Shown here: one piece after another, positions 29,278 through 40,845 of the stretch
How the letters are laid out: every line of letters starts with the position of its first letter
Position numbering within the stretch: the stretch's first letter is position 1
NCBI GenBank assembly: GCA_022606135.1
Contig: JABYQN010000007.1
Coordinates: forward strand, 1,550,001 to 1,614,000
DNA from: Fomes fomentarius
Taxonomy: Eukaryota; Basidiomycota; Agaricomycetes; Polyporales; Polyporaceae
Direction: 5' to 3'
Length of the DNA: 64,000 bases
Position numbers and translations under genes: made by a program
The notes under the pieces: model-generated
The model's database searches: none
Seen by the model: only the letters and a program-made list of their open reading frames with translations
Told to the model about the DNA's origin: nothing

Positions 29278-32200
29278 ATGTGCTCCGACGAGAACGCTGC
29301 TCCACACGCTGTTCGGTATCTGAACGCTCAGCTCCTCGTCCTCCATGAGAACGCAAGGAGATGCCTCGAAGAACATGAGCAAGCCCGCACCGAGGAGAAC
29401 AGTGGGTGTGCCATCGCAAAGTCATCTATTCATTGACTGAATCGAGTACTTCATCCAGAGCATTTCTACGCTTTGGCAGAATATTCAGTCCAGAAGCCGG
29501 GAACCTCCGACATTGCCTTCCATGCCACATTCGACAGGCCCGAGCTTGATTTTGTTTGCGAGCACGATGCGATCCTCCACCTCACTCTCTTGACTAGTCG
29601 CCTGGTCCTCGATAGCTTGCGTCCTGGAAGGAGCGGGTATGAATTAGCACCTGCCCTGCCTGCAGGCCAATGCTCACAAATTTTCTAGTCAAGACGCAAA
29701 TCTGCCTCCTAGCCTACAGATCACTTACCGCCTTAGCTTCGAGACGCGCAGAATTGTCGGCAACGACTCAAAGATAGGTGACTACGCCTCGACCATCGAG
29801 CTGGTCATATTGGATGTCAAAAGTGGGCATTGTTCCATCCTCATCCTACGTATACGGACGCAGTGCTCAATCTACTCTTACCTCTGACAGATGCCACGCT
29901 GGTGTCTACAGAACCGGAGGTTACGGTTGGACGCGACCTGCTCATCAAATACATGTCCGACTACCTTGAGTTCCTCCACAGCGCCGGGCACCACGTACTC
30001 TTCTCACTCCCGCAGTTCGACCAGCGCGCTACCCCGCTGAGCATCGACTTCTCTTTGATGAATATGGCTCAGCTGTGGGTCGGTGACATACACGGCATAA
30101 CGGTGGAGCAGATTAACACGTACATGTCGTCTGTCTGGCTCAAGTCCGCGATGCTGGCTCATGGTGGCGCGACGCGCACAACCACGGATTGGCGCGCGCG
30201 CTGCCTTGCGGAATTCGACACGTTGTCTTATGGCGACGGAGCCTACGGCAAATTCCGGGTAAAGCTCGGCCCTCCGCGTGTCGACATTCTTTGCTCCCGA
30301 GAGGTTATCGTCTACTTCAACATCGAGGAGCTCGAATTCTTCAAGACAGATGATTTCTCGGAGTGCGTGGCCCGATATTATGTCTACGATCGTGGACTCA
30401 TGGCATCCACAGCGTTCCAGAGAGAAAGTACAAGGAGTGGAAGATCGGTATGGTCGTCAACGTGCTGTACGCCAGCGAAGCCGGTGGTCACGTCGTGAAT
30501 ATTTCTTTCGACTTGTCTCGTAAGTGTGTTGAAGCGCATGCCTGGTCAGATTCTGACATGTAACATGAAGATGCTCGCTATCATGACGCCGCATCGGAGT
30601 ATCCAGGCCTCGAGGAGGACGACGAATTCGCCCTTGAGTGCTGGAAATTATTCATCACTTTCTTCTCCGAAGAGTATCTCACTGTTCTGGAGAGCACGCG
30701 CTACCACATCATCTACTCCCGCGACACCCGGTGGGAGGCAATCAGTAAGCTCACCCATGCCGCACACGAAGACAGCGATGGAAGTTGGTGGTCGCTCGAG
30801 CTCGCTGACACAAGCGGTGCATCTTCCCGTGAGACCATTCAGCGCGCGAGAATGTTCGGATACGACCAGGTTGTCGCAATCTCGCAGGGCTCGATCAATG
30901 CACAATTCTCTGCACTCTGCACAAATATCCAGAGCATCTTCAATCGCTGGAAGTATGAGGAGTTCTTCGCGGCGTCGTTCAAGCCCATGTCGATCCGTTT
31001 ACTCAGTAACAAGCGTGCTATTGTCTGGGTTCACCTACAGGGCGGACATATGAAGACGCTGCGAGATTGGGTCCCGTGGGACGGAAGCATGCAGTACGAC
31101 TTCGGCGAGTGGAGGCTGGCATTCGAGGTCGACTTGACCATGTGTTCCCAAACCGAGTTGGAGGTCGTATCGGGTGATGCATGCAAGAAGTCACTCGCCT
31201 ACGAGAAGCACGGTAATCGTCCGGACCGCGATCTGCAACACATCTGTTTGGACTTGCGCAGTAAGTTTCATCTACACCGCCGTGGAGTCGCATTGGCTGA
31301 CGTGAGCTTGGACAGATGCGGAGTATCTTCACGACTACTCTACTTTCAGTGATCTCAGCAGTGGCGGCGACAACCGCTCATCTATCCTCAAGCTTCAGGC
31401 TGTGGTCTACTACCTCACGCAGGTCTACTTCCCTGCGATTTGCGGAGATGCCCAGAACGTCGTATCCAGTGTCCCCGTGTGGAAGTCAGGAACATCCCTG
31501 CCGTCATACGCCCTCACTAGCATCGCATTCCAAGTTTACTCTAAGGTCGAGATCACCCGCCACAATTGGGCGCATGCCACTCCTGGCCAGGAGCCAATCG
31601 TCGTCGTTTTCGGAATGACGGGCTTCCGACCCTTGCCCTCGAACCATCTCGACTATTCGACTGGATGGGTCGTGCAGGGAAACAAGGGCTTCTCTCATGG
31701 CACAATCAGCATCTCGAAACGCGTCTTCATCGAGGATCGTCTCCTCAACCTTCTCTCGCGCGTCAATGCCCTGACCACTCTCATCCCGACCAATCCGGAC
31801 GTCTTCCAAGCATTCCAGAGCGTCAAACTGCAGCCATGGGCAGAGCATGAGCAGCGCAAGGACCGCCCCTCCAAGTGGGAGCTGCAACCATTGGACAACG
31901 ATGGGTCTCTCAAGTATCTGTGGGAACACTGCGAGGAGTGGAGCTACAACTTGAAGGGAAATAGTAACATGATGAGCGTAGCGCATGGCATATCTTGTGA
32001 GTCCGCTGACCCTACATATCGATATGCGGCGTATATCTGCGCCCTGTTCCACCTCTCTACACCCTCTTATCTAACTTCATCTGCAGGCATCACCCGAAAC
32101 TATGTCGAGCTCCCCACCGCCGTGAAGCAGGGAGCGCTCCGGATCAAGATCAGTGGAAAGGTGGAACTCAGACTTTCCCTGCAAACCACGCAGCTCTACA

Positions 32201-32869
32201 CGTGTGTATCATCGGCACACTCCGCCCGTCCAGATTCGTGAACTGACACTCCATTCTTCACGAACACAGTGCTACTTCTTCCGTCAGTTGGTCCACCCAC
32301 ATCACAGTTCAAACCGTTGGTTCCGGTATCAAAGTCAACACCCTCGGCTCGCACGATCCAGTCTTCACGAAAGCCGAGTTCTCAGAAGGAGGCGCATCTA
32401 AGTTTGTTAGGAACCCGATGGATATGCTCCGCGAGGCATTCCCTGAAAAGGTGGACCTCAACGAACTCGTGCAGGAGATCAATGCGTTCGAGGGCGTCTG
32501 GCAGTACTATTATCCTCTTGCACACTCCTACTCCCTCGCAAGCCCCGTGTTCAATGACGACGGTGACCTCCTCTTCGAGCTTCGTCGCTACGGAACGACG
32601 AGTGCGCGAACGCCGAATACGCCAAGCTCAGCTCTGAGCGGGCGCAGCTCTCCAATTCCTCGCCGTATCGGCCGTCCGCGTACACCTATCGGGTTCGGTC
32701 CTAAGAGTCCAGGAGCGCGGTCCCCGAGTTCCCCTCGTTCGCCGTCACGGGCTCGCCCTCCTACATTGAGTGGTAAGCTTCATGCCTGAATATGGAAACG
32801 CATGCAGCACTGAAATCTCATGCAGTGCAAACCGGCCCTACGTCTTCTCGCATCGCTGTCGCAGACTAA
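29278..32869 (+). CDS. Large unrecognised protein, tandem copy 1
   Basis: Ten exons with canonical 40-70 bp introns sum to 1,015 residues. Signatures shared with the next gene, in order: LDFVCEHDAILHL, a HHVLFSLPQFD segment, an AISQGSINAQF segment (about residue 420), VVFGMTGF, GFSHGTISISKRVFIEDRLL, then WQYYYPLAHSYSLASPVFN and DGDLLFELRR. The last 80 residues are a Ser/Pro/Arg-rich tail. No signal peptide or membrane segment is visible, so it is probably cytoplasmic. The YDxVxAISQxSxNxQ pattern recalls tubular lipid-binding (TULIP/P47-like) folds, but this is only a visual resemblance. The 3' end is either TAA 32867-32869 after a last 53-bp intron, as modelled, or TGA at 32787-32789 without it. 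Confidence 0.72.
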
Positions 32870-33295
32870 CGGTTCCACCGGTGGCGTGTGCTTTCCCGTT
32901 CCAACAAGACGTTTCCCAATCCTGTAGAACTTTGTCGGAGTTCGCATGAATGACATACTCCCTTGTTCATCTGACTGAACATAAGGTTTCGGTGTCCTCA
33001 TTTCCGTGCTCTGACTGGCGACTTTGAGCCACCACGGCGTATGATTCTGACATTCTTGCCGCTATCTTGGGACGTAGACCGTTCTATCTGACGTATATCG
33101 TCAACCATGGGGTGGCCATCGCAAGATCAATATTCATATCGCGGAAGCATTGGTTCGCACTCGGTGATACATGTCAAAGATTGCTGATACCTAGCCACTA
33201 CACGCGTCTACTACTCACCATATGAGAGAGACGAAACGACTCGTCTCAACCAGGGACTGTGTTACCTCTCCCCCGGAAATCTGCACTCCTCTACC
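32870..33295. other. Intergenic between the tandem paralogues
   Basis: 426 bp between the two copies. Presumed terminator and promoter; no motif recognised. Confidence 0.45.
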
Positions 33296-36200
33296 ATGCA
33301 GGCACCGCCGACATTCGAATTCACTAATGAGGACGACCATGCCCAGGTGCAAGCTGAGATCACCCACGAGTATCTCGTCTCACAGATCATAACCAACTAC
33401 GCCGCCGCCACCAAGCGACTCGACCGGCTATATAAGGGCAGTGTGCCGCTGTCGGAAGAGAAGAGTAGGTGTCACACTCTTCATGTTATATTTCACCATG
33501 CTCGTGCTGACCTGGAATATCGCTCAGGAATCTCTTTGGCATGGGCAAGTTACACCGCTCACCCGAGGGGGCGAAACGGCGCGACACTTGCGTTCACATT
33601 CAATGCCCCGAAGCTTGACTTTATCTGCGATCACGATGCGCTGCTCAAAATCAACATCAGGTCGGTGCAGAACAAGGATGAAAGGTAGATAGATGTCCAC
33701 CTAGTTGAGGTGCGGCTTTGCTGATAATTTGTTGCAGCGATCTGATTCTCTCGGACGTTTCTGTGACTTTCCGAGTTGCCACCGAATGGCGGAGGATCGT
33801 AGGGAACGATCCTCAGGTTGGCGACCACGAGAGTCGGATATGTCTCCTGTTCTTTGATTTCGAGCGTGAGTGCGCATGTCAATGTACACTATTGTCCCCA
33901 CTCACACGTGCACACCGCAGATGCCAAACTTGTCAAGGGCATCGAAGGAGACATCGATGTGGACGTCCTTGCTCAACACGACCTCGAGCGTCTCTTGTCT
34001 TCTTATTTACGATCCCTCCGGTTGGGCGGACACCATGTCCTATTCTCCCTTCCGGAGTTCGATGACGATGAATTCCGCCCTCCTATCTCTTTCTCGCGTG
34101 TGGCGAGCTCCCAAGAGCAATATCTACTCAGGGAGATACACGGTTTTTCCTTGGCGATGATCAACGGGTATCTTTCCTTGCTGTGGTACACATGCGCATT
34201 CGTGATCCGCGAGAGGGCAGATGAACGACAGGCGGTGACCTGGGATGAAACTACCTCTCTCGCCGAATACTGGACCTGGGTACGGTCGGAAGCGGAGGCT
34301 TGGTACTGCTGCCTTAAGTTTGGGGCACCCGAAGCACGAATTCTCTGCGGCCGTGAAGTCATACTCCTTTTCATGCTTTCGGAGGTCGCGATCTTGACAC
34401 AAGAGGTTTCTCTGGGCGAGAGGTACGCCGTCTCGATTCTCACTCCTACGCTCACGTATGTCTGAATCCTGCACCAATAGCTATACTCCTAACTACACGG
34501 ACTGGGTTATTGCGGTCATTGTCGACGTAGTTGCGACTACATCGTCGATCAAAATCAAGACCGAGAGTGAGTGATCAAGTATCACTCCAGAGTCCATACT
34601 GATAGCGATGACTGTGCAGGTGCTCGCTACTCACGACAATTCTCGTATCAAGACATGCGCACAGAGCACAACGCCGCGGTCGAGCTCTTGATCGATTTCT
34701 TCGTGAAGCAGTATGTGCGGATCGTCGTACACGCCGGACTCGATGACCTGGTTCGCAGGCACAGTGCTCGCATCGCAACCTCCGTCTCTCACGCAGCAGA
34801 TGGGGCTTGGTGGATGGTTGAGCAGCACGGCGGTATCGGCGGTATGAGCATACTTGACCAAACTATACGGCACACGAAGATGCAGTCATTCGAAGCGATC
34901 ATGGCGATCTCTCAAACCTCCATTAACAATCAGATCCGTGCTCGTTTATCGAAGTTCAGATACCTCACCAGTTGGGAGAGCCAGGAAAATCATATTACTT
35001 TGGATATCAAGTCTATCGCAGTACGCCTGCTCAACAGCTTCGATGGCCGTCTACATGACGGCTCAAGTGGCAAAGCGGTTGTGATGATACACGTCGCCGA
35101 GGGCATGCTGGAAGCGGTGCTGAATCCCAAAGACAATTCTTTTGATGAGTAGGTTCTCTCTGCTATACTGATGGGATGCCTGCATGCTCTCATACACAAT
35201 ACACCCAACAGGTGCCTGCAAATTCGAATCGGCGAGTGCTGCATAGCGTTCGAGGTGGACGTGTTGGAGTACGATGAACACAGTCCTTTTGACTACAGGC
35301 ATAAGCCATATGAAGAGCCGCCGGTTGGGAACGAAGCGGAGTATCTAGTACTACGGCATATCTACATGGATTTCGCTCGTACGTGATCACAGGACTAGTT
35401 CCAAGATTTGGAAACTTACACGCTGCAGATGCACGTCCGTCGCCGGAAAACATGAGCTTCGACGACTTCGACGAAGAGCAAACCGCCCGACGGGTTCAAG
35501 TGTCCGTGGTTGAGCGAATGAGGAAGATCTATCTCCCGGCTCTTGTGGATAACGGGTTCAACATTCTGGCTAGCATTCCCATCTACCAAGTCAACGCGCA
35601 TTCTACCTTCTACAAACTTACCGCCACGGCGTTTCGTACGTACTCGGCAGAGGAGATCGAGGAGATTGAGACATCACAGATGGCGGGCTCTCAGTCGACG
35701 CAGATTCTCTTCGTGTTTGGGATGACAAGCACCAGCAATATTTCCAATATTCATCGCTTCAAGCCGTCAACACAGTGGGTCGTCCCCGCGAGCGCAGGCT
35801 TCTCACATGGCACCTTTGCCATCTCCAAAGAGAGGTTCATGGGCCGCCTGCACGCGCTCCTCGCCAGGGTGAACGCGCTCACAACGCTCGTCGCCGAGTT
35901 CCCTGCGTACGGCTCCCAGACTGGCGCGGACAGTGTCGTCCGCTGGGCTGACCACAGCAACTTCCGCGACCAACAATGCGACTGGAAACGGCCCGACGGG
36001 CGCGATGGAGCCCTGAGCAACAGACTGGAGTGGAAATACCAGAGAGAATGGAGCCTTCACGAGGAAGGGTCCCACGTCACCAATAGGGGGCAACATATCA
36101 TATTCTGTGCGCATACATTACATGTTGCGGCCATCTTTCATGTCGTCTGACCTCGTTCGTGGTGTTTAGGCAGCACCGAGAACGAGCTACAGATGCCTGA

Positions 36201-37166
36201 CATCAACAAGCTTTCGAATGGTTCGCTGGAGATCAACATGTCAGGCACTATCCGGTTGCGTATATCTAGTACAGGCAATGCGCACGCATATATGTACGTC
36301 TACACCAACCATCCGAACTATGGTGGCTGACTATCCTGCGCAGCACCGAATCCGCTGCCTTTTGGCAGGCCTCGATCGTCATCAAGACCGCTGGCCGAGG
36401 GATCGTCAAAGTGGAGATCAACGACATCGAGAACGTGAGGCAGCCTCCACCCAAGGTGAACGCCCGACGCAACAACGCCAACAACATGTTCGACGCGTAC
36501 ACGATCCTGAAGGACAAACTCCCGCGCAAGCAGGACTTCGACAACATCCTGCAGGAGCTGCAGGAGCTGGAAGGCGCGTGGCGGTACTACTACCCCAACG
36601 CGAGTGCGTTTACGCTCTGCAGCCCCTTGTTCAACTACGACGGCGATCTCCTCTTTGAGCTCCGACGCATGCAGGGCCCCGACTTGCGAAACGGACCCGA
36701 TATTCGCAACGGACGTACAGCCGGTGGCCGGCCGGGTGGCTTCCATCCAACTGGCCCCCATCAGCCTACTGGTCCTCATCCAAGTCGGCCCCAGTCTCCG
36801 CGGCGGCCGGAGTCTCCCAACGGTGGACGCTCACCCTCTCCGAGCAGCCTTAGTGGAGGTAACAGCCGTCCACCGTCCAGGGGGGCCCATCGTTGTCATT
36901 CCGTGGAGAGCCGCCACGTGGTCGCTCTGGCAGTAGAGCAACAAGTCGGTCTCGGAGTGGCAGCAGAGGACCGCCTCCATTACAGCCATCACCTACGAGC
37001 CCGGCGTCCGGCAGTGGTAAGTGACAGACACAGGAACCTAAATCATCTCCTGATTGACTTGAAGCCTACAGAGGAGCACGAAGGTGAACCACGGGGCACT
37101 GTTCCGCCCCAGAGGGGCGGAACTAGGGGAGCTCGCCGACGAGGGAATATAGGGTTGAGTAGATGA
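33296..37166 (+). CDS. Large unrecognised protein, tandem copy 2
   Basis: Paralogue of the preceding gene with matching segment order: KLDFICDHDALLKI, GGHHVLFSLPEFD, FEAIMAISQTSINNQI, LFVFGMTSTSN, GFSHGTFAISKERF, WRYYYPNASAFTLCSPLFN and YDGDLLFELRR. I place exons at 33296-33464, 33528-33684, 33738-33865, 33921-34422, 34481-34566, 34620-35148, 35212-35378, 35429-36106, 36170-36293 and from 36344, giving about 1,100 residues. The Arg/Ser/Pro/Gly-rich tail shows a frame break at a six-G run (36880-36885). With one more G the tail reads GEPPRGRSGSRATSRSRS, like the tail of copy 1, then splices at 37019 to end at 37166. Function is unknown. Confidence 0.7.
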
Positions 37167-37658
37167 GCAACTCGGATAGGGAGCGTGACAGACACGCGAT
37201 TGACAGGAAGATCTGTATGACTGATGTGAATGTCGAACACGGTTGTTGGTAAATGAAGTATGATACATTCCTGCTCAACACCGATGCTAGTCATAGTGGG
37301 AGTTTCCTCGATGTTCACGCCTTCGAGCCGACAAAGGATCATTTCCATCACGTATTGACCTTCAGTACCAGTTGTTTAGGCAAGTTTCAACACACGACGT
37401 TGCGACTATCACATAGTGCACAAGCAGTACTAGGGCGCGAACCCTCCTACCATGACAATCTTGAGGCACAGCGACTTCCACGTCGTTCGACTGTACCAGT
37501 ATTCGGCGCCGGCAAGCACTGTGATAGATCTTCAGCAGTATTCGTGCCCTTCCTATTTGACTTGAAGCTAGTACAGTCTAAGCCTTGAGACCAACGATGT
37601 ATCAGGAGTTAGGAGTTTATATGCTCTTCTAGCCACTACATAGCACCGAACCACGTAA
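37167..37658. other. Intergenic, convergent 3' flanks
   Basis: The stretch lies between the tandem copy 2 stop and the HUT1 stop. No gene or repeat recognised. Confidence 0.5.
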
Positions 37659-39158
37659 TTATAGAGTCTTGATCTTAGCCTTCTCTTTCTCTTGCACCAC
37701 CCGCTTTGCGTGTACATCTGCTTACACCTATAAGCTGACCGTTGGATGCAACAGAAAACAAACAAAACGAACTGACCTTTGCGCTTCACCCACGCTTCTA
37801 CCGAGATGCCTGCGAACACCACACCGGCACCAAGCCATTGCCCTGGAGTCAGCTTGTGGTTATAGACGACGACGGAGAGCAACATGGTGAACAGCTTCCG
37901 TGTCAATGTGATTGTACTAGCATAATAAGTTAGCACCACATCACGTCGCAATAGAATACGTCATGCTTACACAAGGGTGAGGGACCCGAAGTGCTGCAAC
38001 GTCTCGAATATGAACAGTTGGCCTAAAGCACCCGTGAGCGCGAATTGCGCTAGAGGTACCACCACAGACGGGTGCGTGCGGATAAATTCGAGCGCGCCCT
38101 GAAGCTCCGTCCCCGACGAGGAAGGGTGCAATACGGGGATATATGGAAGAGGGAGCACAGAGATGACAGACGTGAGCGCGGTTGAAAACAGGTTGATCCA
38201 GAACATCATCTGCTGGCCCGTGACCTTGTACCGCGCGAAGATCTCGTCCTGGGTCGAGTTCGTCGCGCCGTCGATCGCGAGGTTGATGAGCAGGTACGTG
38301 ATGCCAGTGAGCTGCGTGTACGCGGAGAGCTCACCGCTCGCGCTCTTCGACGCCTTGCCGCCCTTGGACGGCTTCTCCTTCCCGAAGCCCATGAACATGG
38401 TTATGCCCAATGTGACCATAGCGACAACGAGGTATTTGTGCCGGGCGAACTTGCGCCGGTATAGTAGAACATTCATGATCATCACGGGCACGAGCTTGCA
38501 CGATTTCCCGAGCACCATGGCGGGGTAGGTAATGTAGGAGAGCGCGGCAAAGCCGAATGGCGCGGCAGAGGTGATGAAGACGGCGCACTGGAAGTAGCGG
38601 AGGAGGAGCGACCGATTGTCGTAGCGGGTTTCTCGGTGCTTGTGCGCCTCTAGGGCATGGCCGTTGGTCTTCGCGCTGCCATTCGCGGTACCATTTGCCT
38701 TCCCGTTGGCAGTACCGTTCGCGGCGCCATTCGACACCGGTTTCGCAGTGTCGAAGAGACCTAAGGTCTGCGAGACAGTCTGTCCAGATTTTCGGCGAAG
38801 GGATATGTATCCGAGAGCAGCTATTGAGCTGAGGAAACTTTGACACGTCCCCAAGAATAGTGGCGAGTGGAACTTGTCAGAGGAGTTGCCATCTATTGAT
38901 TGGAATGGCACGGATACTGGAGAACATTTCAGTCGGTATATCTTCCGCTATCATCGGTGAACGAGACTTACAGCGTTCCTGGGCTATTGCCCACAGCTGC
39001 GGGAGGGTTCAGCAACAGACTTGCCAGCGAACACGTTAGACTCACCAGGAACATCGAGTACACTCCCACAACGCATAATGCAAGTCTAGAGAGCCCATTC
39101 AACGACCTGAATGCGTCCAATTAATCCAACGACTCCGCTCCTACCTCAGATACGACAT
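37659..39158 (-). CDS. HUT1: UDP-galactose/nucleotide-sugar transporter, HUT1 type
   Basis: SLC35B1/HUT1-family carrier of the ER membrane, moving nucleotide sugars (or ATP in the animal homologue) into the lumen. Six exons (39158-39145, 39106-39046, 38996-38972, 38916-37971, 37916-37777, 37684-37659) sum to 403 residues. Family signatures: [64 protein letters not shown] and [20 protein letters not shown]. The end is the lysine-rich KAKIKTL, which fits an ER-retention tail. A loop of alternating Gly-Thr/Lys-Ala-Asn residues (about residues 85-105) is an unusual low-complexity insertion. The first intron is only 38 bp, so the start is tentative. Confidence 0.91.
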
Positions 39159-39500
39159 ATCCGGCGTTGGGAGACTAGGAAGGGGTAAAGAGCGATGAAA
39201 GCAAGGGCAAAGGTAATAAGTTACAGGAAAGCAGGAGAGTGACGGAGATGTAGCAGCCTCGGAGAATACGTGGACGTTAACTAGCCGCCAGACGTGGCAC
39301 AAATCATTATCCTAACCGCGCGTCATTCCTTCGGTCCGAACGCACCGGACAAGTGCTCGACACAAGACACACTCACTCGCATTCAGCATGCACAACAAAC
39401 AATATACAAACAGCAGCTACACCAATGCAGCAAGCATTACCAGAACAGATACGATACCAACGCAGCAAAAACACAACACAGCCCATGAGAGCTTCTCAGA
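39159..39500. other. Intergenic between two minus-strand genes
   Basis: The stretch holds the HUT1 promoter side and the 3' flank of the STYX-like gene. No element is recognised. Confidence 0.45.
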
Positions 39501-40620
39501 CTACGTCTCCATCGCGTCGTCGTCGTCGTCCTCATCCTCGTCGTCCATCAATATCCGTTTCGTACGCTCACCCTCCCTACATCGAGAAAACAAGATGGAT
39601 CAGCATATGCATATCGCAGAGATACCGCTGCTCGCTACCGTTGCATGTTGTCCTCATCGTCCTCCTCCGAGCGCTTCCTGCGGACTGATACTACGCGCTG
39701 TTGCGGATGAGAAGCGATCGCAACCTTCGCCTTGTAGATAGACTCGTACTCCTTCAGAGTCTTACGATCAGCCGGGTACGCAAAATGAAAAGAATGGAAG
39801 TGTGGGCCTGCCTTGATTTGGGTCATGAAGCCACCATTAGGTGAGATGCAATATCGCCGGTTCTGCACGAGGTGCAGTGCGTCCTCCCACGAGAGCCCGT
39901 AAAATTGCATGGCATACATCACCACGAACGACGGCGAGAGGCTGATACCGCCTGCAAGACAGATGTGGGATGTTGTGAGGTGTTGTGGGTCACGAAGGTG
40001 AGTCCAAAGGTAGCGCGTACCATTACAATGGACCAAGACACAACCGCCGTTTGCGATGGCTTCATCAATAAACTGCTTCGCTCTACACCCAGACAGAGTT
40101 AAAGCTCAGAAAAGGGAGAATGGAAGATAGGAAACGCGTAACGCAGTGCACTCACTGGGGGAACAGGCGGATCAGGTTCTGCTCCTCGCTGTCTTGCACG
40201 TCCAACACCATATACTGGAAATGTTCCGGGAACCGAGGCCGCACCGAGAACGCCTCTTTAGCGTCTCGGATACATACGCTACGCACGGAGAACGTCCCCG
40301 CCACGCCGTCATGTAGCGTTCAGCGGGCTTGCGGGCTGGGCAGAACATGTGGCTGAACGTACGTACATGTGCGTGATTCCGAGCGACTTGAGCGTGTCCA
40401 GCGACTTCGAGGCCTGCAGCGGCCCGAGGAACACCCGCGGCAGGATCTCCTGACACTGCCTGCGCATTTCATAGCTGCAGGGGGAACAGAGAGTTGAGTG
40501 TCAGTGTGGTGTGGCTGACGGAATTGGAACGCGTCTGGATCGCACGCACGTCCACTCGATATCCGATGGGCCCTGGATGAGTTCCCGGAGTTGGTCCTGG
40601 GTGTACGCAGCGGTATTCAT
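39501..40620 (-). CDS. STYX-like pseudophosphatase (dual-specificity fold)
   Basis: Dual-specificity phosphatase fold protein expected to bind phosphoproteins rather than dephosphorylate them. Seven exons (40620-40550, 40474-40367, 40278-40156, 40082-40021, 39951-39812, 39751-39639, 39576-39501) sum to 230 residues. Features: EILPRVFLGPLQASKSLDTL, GITHIVCIRDAKEAF, the P-loop HCNGGISLS, then YAMQFYGLSWEDALHLVQNR and ISPNGGFMTQIKEYE, all matching STYX. The signature HCx5R is altered: Cys is present but Arg is replaced by Leu. The tail is a strongly acidic Asp/Glu run. The intron after exon 5 appears to use a GC donor. It is head-to-head with the G3E GTPase gene. Confidence 0.86.
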
Positions 40621-40845
40621 CGCCACGGAAGAGAAGGGGGTCAAGGGAATGTGGAAGTGGATTAGCGGGAGGAGGAGGGAGAGAAGTAAGGTAGCTAACC
40701 GGCCAGGGACCCGTGTCGCGCGGAATACCTCGTTTGGCGCCTTCCCCTATACCTTCAGGACAAACGACCATCTGCATTCCACCTGTTGTCACCCCCTGCC
40801 TTTGCCTAGACTTCACACTACTCCTAGTTACGTGCTAGTCTGGCC
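40621..40845. promoter_or_regulatory. Shared divergent promoter, STYX-like / G3E GTPase
   Basis: 225 bp separate the two start codons and must carry both promoters. No specific site recognised. Confidence 0.4.

Noticed and set aside
39515..39550. A GTC/CTC-rich microsatellite-like run
   Set aside because: It encodes the Asp/Glu tail of the STYX-like protein on the minus strand.
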